A stretch of DNA of 64,000 nt from Actinomadura graeca. GTDB taxonomy: Bacteria > Actinomycetota > Actinomycetes > Streptosporangiales > Streptosporangiaceae. The stretch lies in assembly GCF_019175365.1 (NCBI RefSeq), contig NZ_CP059572.1, forward strand, positions 3,348,001-3,412,000. Reading direction: 5' to 3'. Made by a program: the position numbers and the translations under genes. The stretch's first letter is position 1, and each line of letters opens with the position of its first letter. Positions 54,781-61,128 of the stretch are shown here, in pieces. The notes under the pieces are model-generated. The model was given only the letters and a program-made list of their open reading frames with translations. It did not search any database and was not told where the DNA came from.

Positions 54781-56202
54781 ATGAACAGCAACCCGATGTA
54801 CATGGAGTACGTCGACGACGCCGACCCGCAGACGGCGCCGCCTCGACGCGGCTGGCGCATCCTCGGCTGGGTGTGCATCGGGCTGTCGGCGGTCATGGTC
54901 GTCGGTTCCCTGACCGCCTACGGTCTCTACCGCAAGGCGTTCGGGAACATCTCGCACGAGGACGTCAACGCCCAGCTCGGCCCGAACCGGCCGAAGAAGC
55001 TGAACAGCGCGATGAACATCCTGCTCCTCGGCTCCGACACCCGCGAGGGGTCCAACGCCAAGTACGGCCGCTCGATGAAGAACGAGCCGCCGCGCTCGGA
55101 CACGATGATCCTGCTGCACCTGTCCCCCGGCGGCGGGCAGGCGATGGGCATCAGCTTCCCCCGCGACCTGATGGTGCGGATGCCGGCCTGCCGGACCAAG
55201 GACGGCCGGACGGTCCCCGCCTCGGCCCGCGCCCAGATCAACTCGGCGTTCACCAACGGCGGCGCGGCCTGCGTGATGAAGACGATCGAGAGCATCTCCA
55301 ACATCCGCATCGACCACTTCATGCAGGTCGACTTCAACGGCTTCAAGTCGATCACCAACGCGGTGGGCGGCGTCCCGGTGTGCCTGCCGAAGGACGTCAA
55401 CGACCCCAAGTCCAAGCTCCGGCTGGGCAGGGGCAAGCACACCATCCAGGGTGAGACGGCCCTCGCCTACGTCCGTGTCCGGCACGGCCTCGGCGACGGC
55501 TCCGACACCGACCGCATCAAGCGGCAGCAGAAGTTCATGGGCGCCCTCGCGAACAAGGCGATGAGCGCCGGGGTGCTCAGCAACCCCAGGAAGCTGCTGT
55601 CGCTGATGAACGCGGCGACCAAGTCGCTCACCACCGACGAGGAGCTCACGCCGCAGGTCATGATGCGGATCGCCCAGGGCATGCAGGGCATGACCTCGGG
55701 CAAGCTGCGCTTCGTCACCGTCCCGTCCGGCCCGGACCCGGCCGACCCGAACCGGGTGGCGCTCACGGCCGGCGCGCAGCCGTTCTTCGCCTCCATCCGC
55801 AACGACAAGACGGTCCCCAGCGAGCCGAAGCCCGGCGCGTCCAAGATCCCGCCGAGCCAGGTGCGGGTGCGTGTCTACAACGCCAGCGGGATCGAGGGCC
55901 AGGCCCGGCGCGTCGCCGACGACCTGGAGTCGCAGGGCTTCCAGGTCAGCGTGGGCGGCAACGCCTCCACCACGGCGATCACCAAGGTCCTGTACGGTTC
56001 GGGTGCCGACCAGCAGGCCCAGACGCTGACCGCGCTGATCCCGAGCAAGCCGCAGGCCGCGGCTCGGGTGAGCGGCGGCAGTCCCGGCGTCGTCGACCTG
56101 ATCGTCGGCTCCGACTGGACGGCACTGAAGAACGCCAGGGGGGGAATCCCCAAGCAGGACGGCGAGATCAAGGCCGACGACGACATCTGCAAGGGAACCT
56201 GA
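54781..56202 (+). CDS. LytR-CpsA-Psr (LCP) family wall-polymer ligase with LytR_C domain
   Basis: LCP enzymes transfer glycopolymers from polyprenyl phosphate carriers to peptidoglycan or to other wall glycans. The 473-aa protein has a cytoplasmic N-terminus, one membrane helix (GWVCIGLSAVMVVGSLTAYGL), the LCP domain (NILLLGSDTREGSN; RSDTMILLHL; GISFPRDLMVRMP with catalytic Arg; VDFNGFKSITNAVGGVPVCL) and a C-terminal LytR_C domain (RVRVYNASGIEGQARRVADDL). GGAG lies about 6 nt before the ATG. It is followed at 10 bp by acyltransferase genes, suggesting one wall-polymer unit. Confidence 0.94.
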   Translation: MNSNPMYMEYVDDADPQTAPPRRGWRILGWVCIGLSAVMVVGSLTAYGLYRKAFGNISHEDVNAQLGPNRPKKLNSAMNILLLGSDTREGSNAKYGRSMKNEPPRSDTMILLHLSPGGGQAMGISFPRDLMVRMPACRTKDGRTVPASARAQINSAFTNGGAACVMKTIESISNIRIDHFMQVDFNGFKSITNAVGGVPVCLPKDVNDPKSKLRLGRGKHTIQGETALAYVRVRHGLGDGSDTDRIKRQQKFMGALANKAMSAGVLSNPRKLLSLMNAATKSLTTDEELTPQVMMRIAQGMQGMTSGKLRFVTVPSGPDPADPNRVALTAGAQPFFASIRNDKTVPSEPKPGASKIPPSQVRVRVYNASGIEGQARRVADDLESQGFQVSVGGNASTTAITKVLYGSGADQQAQTLTALIPSKPQAAARVSGGSPGVVDLIVGSDWTALKNARGGIPKQDGEIKADDDICKGT

Positions 56203-56212
56203 CCGCGCAGCC

Positions 56213-57406
56213 ATGACGTACACCACCCGGTCCTCCGCGCCCGGCACGGCCCAGCCCGGCACCGTGCCGCCCGGCACGATCCAGCCCGGCGCGCTGCCGC
56301 CCGAGGCGGCGCGGCAGCCCGACCGGCCCTGGGCGGCGGAGGAGGTCCCGGCCGAGCCCGCGGCGCCCGTCCCGGACGCGGCGCCGGCACCGGCGCGCAA
56401 GCCCCGCGACCCGTTCTTCGACAACGCGAAGTACCTGGCGATCCTGCTGGTGGTGGCGGGGCACTCCCTGGCCAACCTGCAGAACGTCCCCCTGGCCAAG
56501 GGCCTGTACATCTTCATCTACATGTTCCACATGCCGCTGTTCATCGTGATCACCGGCTACTTCTCGCGGAACTGGACGTTCTCCGGCGGCAAGGCCCGCA
56601 AGCTCATCACCAACGTCGGCGTGCCCTACGTGGTGTTCGAGTTCGCCTACTCCATCTACGACTGGCTGGCGGGGCGCAACGAGCTGGAGATCAGCCTGCT
56701 CAACCCGTACTACCTCACCTGGTTCCTGTGCGCGCTGTTCCTGTGGCGGCTGTCCACGCCGGTCTGGCAGCAGATCCGGTGGCCGCTGGCGGTGGCGCTG
56801 GTGTTCTCGCTGCTGTCCTACATGAGCGACCTCGGCGGCACCTTCGACATCCACCGGGTGGTCGGCCTGCTCCCGTTCTACGTCCTCGGCCTGTGCCTGA
56901 AGCCCGAGCACTTCGAGCTGCTGAAGAAGCCCGTCGCGCGGCCGATCGGGTTCGTGGTCCTCGGGGTCGGGCTCGCCTGCTCCTACCTGGTGATGAACCA
57001 CATGTCCCGGGACTGGATCTTCTGGAAGCACCCGCACTTCGAGCTCGGCGTCGGCAACTTCGCGGGGACGGTGATGCGGCTCGGCATGTTCGTCAGCGCG
57101 ACGCTGCTCGTCGCGGCGTTCCTGGCGATCGTCCCGCGCAGGCAGTACTGGTTCACCCAGCTCGGCGCGGCCACCCTGTACGCCTACCTGCTGCACGGGT
57201 TCGTCACCCGGCTGCTGAACTTCACCGGCTGGTGGGGCGCGGAGTGGATGCACACCCCGGCCGGCGTGTTCGCGGTGATCGCCGGAGCCGTGGTCGTGGG
57301 CACGGTCCTGTGCTCCAAGCCCGTCGTGCGGTGCATGAGCTGGGCGCTGGAGCCGAAGATGACCTGGATCTTCACGCCGCTGCGCCGTCCCCAGAGGCGT
57401 ACCTGA
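56213..57406 (+). CDS. Acyltransferase-3 family membrane protein, first copy
   Basis: The 397-aa protein has an N-terminal Pro-rich 15-bp-repeat region followed by the acyltransferase-3 (OafA-like) membrane domain. FFDNAKYLAILLVVAGHSL carries the catalytic His; FHMPLFIVITGYF and about ten membrane helices follow. Such proteins O-acetylate or otherwise acylate surface glycans, lipids or antibiotics. It lies 10 bp after the LCP gene, so the target may be its wall polymer. A second copy follows. Confidence 0.9.
   Translation: MTYTTRSSAPGTAQPGTVPPGTIQPGALPPEAARQPDRPWAAEEVPAEPAAPVPDAAPAPARKPRDPFFDNAKYLAILLVVAGHSLANLQNVPLAKGLYIFIYMFHMPLFIVITGYFSRNWTFSGGKARKLITNVGVPYVVFEFAYSIYDWLAGRNELEISLLNPYYLTWFLCALFLWRLSTPVWQQIRWPLAVALVFSLLSYMSDLGGTFDIHRVVGLLPFYVLGLCLKPEHFELLKKPVARPIGFVVLGVGLACSYLVMNHMSRDWIFWKHPHFELGVGNFAGTVMRLGMFVSATLLVAAFLAIVPRRQYWFTQLGAATLYAYLLHGFVTRLLNFTGWWGAEWMHTPAGVFAVIAGAVVVGTVLCSKPVVRCMSWALEPKMTWIFTPLRRPQRRT
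56240..56299. repeat. 15-bp in-frame tandem repeat at the acyltransferase N-terminus
   Basis: Four 15-bp units beginning CCCGGC (56240, 56255, 56270 and 56285) encode PGTAQ-PGTVP-PGTIQ-PGALP in the cytoplasmic N-terminus. The units alternate between Gln and Pro endings, indicating an ancestral 30-bp duplication. Confidence 0.8.
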
Positions 57407-57501
57407 GACACGGCCGGGGCGCCGCCCTGAGCGGCACGTCCATGATCGCCGGAATTTCCGGAGTCTGCCGCATCCGGCCACGGCGGCGGCGGCCGGGGCA
57501 C

Positions 57502-57507
57502 TAGAGT
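57502..57507 (+). promoter_or_regulatory. -10 candidate TAGAGT upstream of the second acyltransferase
   Basis: The hexamer lies about 54 bp before ATG 57561, giving a leader of roughly 47 nt that contains two tiny overlapping frames (57512-57547 and 57544-57564). No clear -35 is seen. Confidence 0.35.
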
Positions 57508-57560
57508 CGCCATGCCTCCCTGTGAACGGTGGTCAGGTACCAAATGAATCTTTCGGAGAC

Positions 57561-58655
57561 ATGACGGAAACCCTCCCCCAGTCACGCCCCCCGGCCGACG
57601 AGCCCCCCGGGCGGCCCGCCGAGTCCGCGCCGCCCCCGCGGGCGCGCGACGCCTACTTCGACAACGCCAAGTTCTTCACGGCCCTGCTGGTCGTCGTCGG
57701 GCACGTCTGGGCCGAGTTCGGGGACAGCGACGCCGCCCACGCGGCGTACATGGTGCTGTACGGCTTCCACATGCCGGTGTTCGTGTTCATCTCCGGGTAC
57801 TTTTCCCGTGGATTCATGCGTTCCACGGAGAAGTTCCGGAGCATCTTCCCCACTTTGATCGTCCCCTACGTCATTTTCATCGTGCTTTACCGGGTGCAGC
57901 TCGTCGTCATCAACGATGTCGATTTCCGGCTCAGCTCGCTTTTGCGTCCGCACTTCCTCATGTGGTTCCTGGTGGCGATGGTGTTCTGGCGGCTGAGCGC
58001 GCCGCTGTGGGGGCACCTGCGCCATCCGGTCGCGGTGTCGCTCGCGCTGGCGCTCGTCGCGGGGACCTGGGCCTTCACCGCCGACTCGACGCTCAGCCGG
58101 ACGGCCGGGCTGCTGCCCTTCTTCGTGCTCGGGCTGACGATCGAGCCCCGGCACGTGCACGTCCTGCGCCGCGGCTGGGCGCGGTGGGCGGGCCTCGGCG
58201 TCCTGCTCGCCGCGCTGCCCATCGCCTACGTCTGGGAGCGCGGCACGGTCGTCCCGAAGATCAACCGGGGCTTCGTGTGGTGGACCCTCGGATACGAGGA
58301 CATGGGCTACTCGACGCTGGAGGGCATGGGCGGGCGCGTCCTCGCCACGGTGCTCGCGCTCGTCCTCGGCGCGGCGTTCCTCGCCACGATCCCGCGCGGC
58401 CGGGCCTGGTACACCCGGATGGGGACGCGGACGATGTACGTCTACCTGCTGCACGGCCTCGTCGTGAAGACGTTCGACTACAGCGGCCTGCTCGACCGGT
58501 CCGTCCTGCACAACCCGGCCGGCCTGGTCGCGGTCACGCTCGCGGCGGTCGCGCTCGGCGTGGCGCTGGCCACCGAGCCGGTGCGGCGCGCGACCCGCTG
58601 GGCGGTCGAGCCCCAAGCCCGGTGGCTGCTCAAGCCCTCACATCCCAGGACATAA
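57561..58655 (+). CDS. Acyltransferase-3 family membrane protein, second copy
   Basis: The 364-aa paralogue of the preceding gene has FDNAKFFTALLVVVGHVWAE with the catalytic His, GFHMPVFVFISGYF and about ten membrane helices, ending with a basic cytoplasmic tail. It has its own promoter candidate and so may be separately regulated. ATG 57561 is chosen at the GGAG-preceded site, although the spacing is only 2 nt. GTG 57522 would extend it by 13 residues. Confidence 0.9.
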   Translation: MTETLPQSRPPADEPPGRPAESAPPPRARDAYFDNAKFFTALLVVVGHVWAEFGDSDAAHAAYMVLYGFHMPVFVFISGYFSRGFMRSTEKFRSIFPTLIVPYVIFIVLYRVQLVVINDVDFRLSSLLRPHFLMWFLVAMVFWRLSAPLWGHLRHPVAVSLALALVAGTWAFTADSTLSRTAGLLPFFVLGLTIEPRHVHVLRRGWARWAGLGVLLAALPIAYVWERGTVVPKINRGFVWWTLGYEDMGYSTLEGMGGRVLATVLALVLGAAFLATIPRGRAWYTRMGTRTMYVYLLHGLVVKTFDYSGLLDRSVLHNPAGLVAVTLAAVALGVALATEPVRRATRWAVEPQARWLLKPSHPRT

Positions 58656-58675
58656 GCTCTTACTACGTCTGCGGG

Positions 58676-58681
58676 TATAGT
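58676..58681 (+). promoter_or_regulatory. -10 hexamer for the GT2-TagF fusion gene
   Basis: TATAGT is a near-consensus -10 box, predicting transcription from about 58688. No good -35 is recognised. Confidence 0.45.
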
Positions 58682-58714
58682 CCAGCTTTCCCCGAGTAGT
58701 TGATTGGCCTTCGC

Positions 58715-60928
58715 GTGAGCAGTGGTAACGGCATCTCCCTGAGCATCATCGTGCCCGTGCACAAAGTGCAGGGCTACATCCGGCAGTGCCTGGATTCGAT
58801 CCTCGACCCCGACCTTCCGAACCTGGAAGTCATCGCCGTCGACGACGCCTCGCCGGACGGATGCGGGGAGATCCTCGACGAGTTCGCCGAGCGGGACTCC
58901 CGGGTCCGGGTGCTGCACCTCGCCGAGAACGTCGGCCTCGGGCACGCCCGCAACGCGGGGCTGGACGCCGCGACCGGCGACTACGTGTGGTTCTTCGACA
59001 GCGACGACCACGCCACCGAGGGGGCCGTCCGCGCGGTCTGCGACCGGCTCGCCGAGACCCGTCCCGACGTCCTGGTCTTCGACTACGCGCGGTCCTACTG
59101 GAACGGCAAGGTCAAGCGCAGCATCATCAACGACCTGTTCCGGGAGCCGCCCGCGCCGGACGTGTTCACGCTGGAGGAGCGCCCGAGCGTCCTTGAGATG
59201 ATGATGACGGCGTGGAACAAGGCGATCCGCCGGCAGTTCCTCCTCGACCTCGGGCTGCGCTTCAGCGGCGGCTACTACGAGGACGTCAACGTCACCTACC
59301 CGATCCTGATGGCCGCCGAGCGGCTGAGCCTGCTGGACCGGGTCTGCTACATCTACCGGCAACGCCGCCGCGGTGCGATCACCAAGACGACCGGCGCCAA
59401 GCACTTCGACGCCTTCGCCCAGTACGACCGCATCTTCGCCTTCATGGACGAGATGGGGCCGAAGGCCGACCCGTTCCGGCAGCTGATGTTCGACCGGACG
59501 ATCTGGCACCTGCTGGTGATCATCGAGCGCGGCGACCGGGTGCACGAGTCGGAGAACGAGCGGTTCTTCTCCGAGATGTCCAAGACCTACAACCGGTACC
59601 GGCCGGAAGGGCACGTCCCGCCCGACACCAAGCCGTTCCTGGCCGAGAAGCACCGGCTGATCCAGAAGAACGACTACCGGGGCTTCCAGCGCCTCGGCGC
59701 CGGGTCGGTGAAGGCCAAGGCGAAGAAGCCCGCCCGCAAGGCCAACAACCTCCGCAAGCGCGGCGTGCTGTACTCCAAGGAGGTGGCCAAGGACCGCTAC
59801 TACCAGATGCAGCGGCGCCTGGCCATCGACGAGAACCTCGCCGTGTTCGCCGCCTACTGGTACCGCGGGTACGCCTGCAACCCCGCGGCGATCTACGAGA
59901 AGGCGCGGGAGCTGGCCCCGCACATCCGCGGCGTGTGGGTGGTGAAGCCGGGGGCGCGCAAGGACATGCCGAAGGGCGTGGAGTACGTCGTGTCCGGGTC
60001 GGCCGACTACTACCGGACCATCGCCCGCGCGAAGTACTTCGTCAACAACGTCAACTTCCCGGACCACTACGTCAAGCGCCCCGGCCAGGTGCACATGATG
60101 ACGCAGCACGGCACCCCGCTGAAGAAGATGGGCCTCGACCAGATGGAGTTCCCGGTCGGCGCCAAGGACATGGACTTCAAGGCCCTCATCACCCGCTCGG
60201 ACCGCTGGGACTACCTGCTCTCGTCCAACCCGCTGTCCAGTGAGGCGTGGGAGCGCGGGTTCCCGTGCAACTACGAGATGCTGGAGATCGGCTACCCGCG
60301 CAACGACCGGCTCGTCCAGGCCGATGAGGAGGAGCGCGGGCGGCTGCGCGCCGCCCTCGGCGTCCCCGAGGGCGCGACCGCGGTCCTGTACGCGCCGACG
60401 CACCGCGACTACCAGCGGCACTACACCCCGATGTTCGACATCGGCCGGTTCGTCGAGCAGCTCGGCCAGGACCACGTGCTGCTCCTGCGCGCGCACTACT
60501 ACTACAAGCTCAAGAACATGGCCGCGGACATGGGCTGGCCCGAGGGCCGCGTCATCGACGTGTCCAAATACCCGTCGGTCGAGGACCTCGCCATCGCCTC
60601 GGACGCGCTGCTCACCGACTACTCGTCGGTCATGTTCGACTACGCCAACCTCGACAAGCCGATCGTCATCTACGCCAACGACTGGGAGACCTACAAGCTG
60701 ACCCGCGGGGTCAACTTCGACCTCACCGCCACCCCGCCGGGCGTCGTCGCCACGACGGAGAGCGAGCTGGTCGACGCGTTCGTGTCCCGGGCGGCGTGGA
60801 GCGACACCGCGAACAAGGCGCGCGAGAACTTCCGGGCGCGCTTCTGCCCGTGGGACGACGGCCACGCCGCCGAGCGCGCCGTCCGCCGGATGTTCCTGGG
60901 CGAGAAGGTCCCCAGCCCGCCACGGTGA
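58715..60928 (+). CDS. GT2-CDP-glycerol glycerophosphotransferase fusion (teichoic-acid-type polymerase)
   Basis: The roughly 737-aa protein has an N-terminal GT-A family 2 domain (SIIVPVHKVQGYIRQCLDSI; VDDASPDGCGEIL; WFFDSDDHATEGA with a DxD-like motif). After a basic linker comes a C-terminal glycerophosphotransferase domain (TQHGTPLKKMG, YAPTHRDYQRHYTPM, VEDLAIASDALLTDYSSVMF) of the TagF/TarF type. It would extend a poly(alditol-phosphate) chain and add a sugar. Starts GTG 58715 and TTG 58700 are possible. The next gene is a second, larger fusion. Confidence 0.9.
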   Translation: MSSGNGISLSIIVPVHKVQGYIRQCLDSILDPDLPNLEVIAVDDASPDGCGEILDEFAERDSRVRVLHLAENVGLGHARNAGLDAATGDYVWFFDSDDHATEGAVRAVCDRLAETRPDVLVFDYARSYWNGKVKRSIINDLFREPPAPDVFTLEERPSVLEMMMTAWNKAIRRQFLLDLGLRFSGGYYEDVNVTYPILMAAERLSLLDRVCYIYRQRRRGAITKTTGAKHFDAFAQYDRIFAFMDEMGPKADPFRQLMFDRTIWHLLVIIERGDRVHESENERFFSEMSKTYNRYRPEGHVPPDTKPFLAEKHRLIQKNDYRGFQRLGAGSVKAKAKKPARKANNLRKRGVLYSKEVAKDRYYQMQRRLAIDENLAVFAAYWYRGYACNPAAIYEKARELAPHIRGVWVVKPGARKDMPKGVEYVVSGSADYYRTIARAKYFVNNVNFPDHYVKRPGQVHMMTQHGTPLKKMGLDQMEFPVGAKDMDFKALITRSDRWDYLLSSNPLSSEAWERGFPCNYEMLEIGYPRNDRLVQADEEERGRLRAALGVPEGATAVLYAPTHRDYQRHYTPMFDIGRFVEQLGQDHVLLLRAHYYYKLKNMAADMGWPEGRVIDVSKYPSVEDLAIASDALLTDYSSVMFDYANLDKPIVIYANDWETYKLTRGVNFDLTATPPGVVATTESELVDAFVSRAAWSDTANKARENFRARFCPWDDGHAAERAVRRMFLGEKVPSPPR

Positions 60929-60941
60929 TCGCCGGGACGCC

Positions 60942-60969
60942 TTGATCGTCCTGCCCGCTCCAGTACCCT
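60942..60969 (+). promoter_or_regulatory. Promoter upstream of the second GT2-TagF fusion gene
   Basis: -35 TTGATC (60942-60947), 16-bp spacer and -10 TACCCT (60964-60969). The start site near 60976 leaves a leader of about 150 nt that holds the 15-nt repeats and a perfect hairpin. Confidence 0.55.
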
Positions 60970-61007
60970 CGGTGGACCCCGCTTCGAGCCGGGCCCGCCG
61001 TTCACAC

Positions 61008-61080
61008 CATGCCGTCGCACACATGCCGGCTCACACCAGGCCGTCTCATGGCGTGCCGGCCGACAACATGCCGTCTCACG
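61008..61080. repeat. 15-nt imperfect tandem repeats in the leader of the second fusion gene
   Basis: Five imperfect copies of CATGCCGTCTCACAC start at 61008, 61022, 61037, 61052 and 61067, with spacings of 14, 15, 15 and 15. They are in the untranslated leader between promoter and ribosome binding site. The frame they might encode (overlapping the gene start) has no recognisable domain. Confidence 0.8.
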
Positions 61081-61101
61081 ACCCGGCGCCCGGCGCCGGG
61101 T
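61081..61101 (+). promoter_or_regulatory. Perfect hairpin in the leader of the second fusion gene
   Basis: ACCCGGCGCC (61081-61090) and GGCGCCGGGT (61092-61101) are perfect inverted copies with a 1-nt spacer, so the actual loop must open a few pairs. It lies about 13 bp ahead of the ribosome binding site and after the repeats. This could be an attenuator or mRNA-stabilising element. Confidence 0.55.
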
Positions 61102-61128
61102 CCCCAAGTGGTCGAAGGAGTGGGTCGC

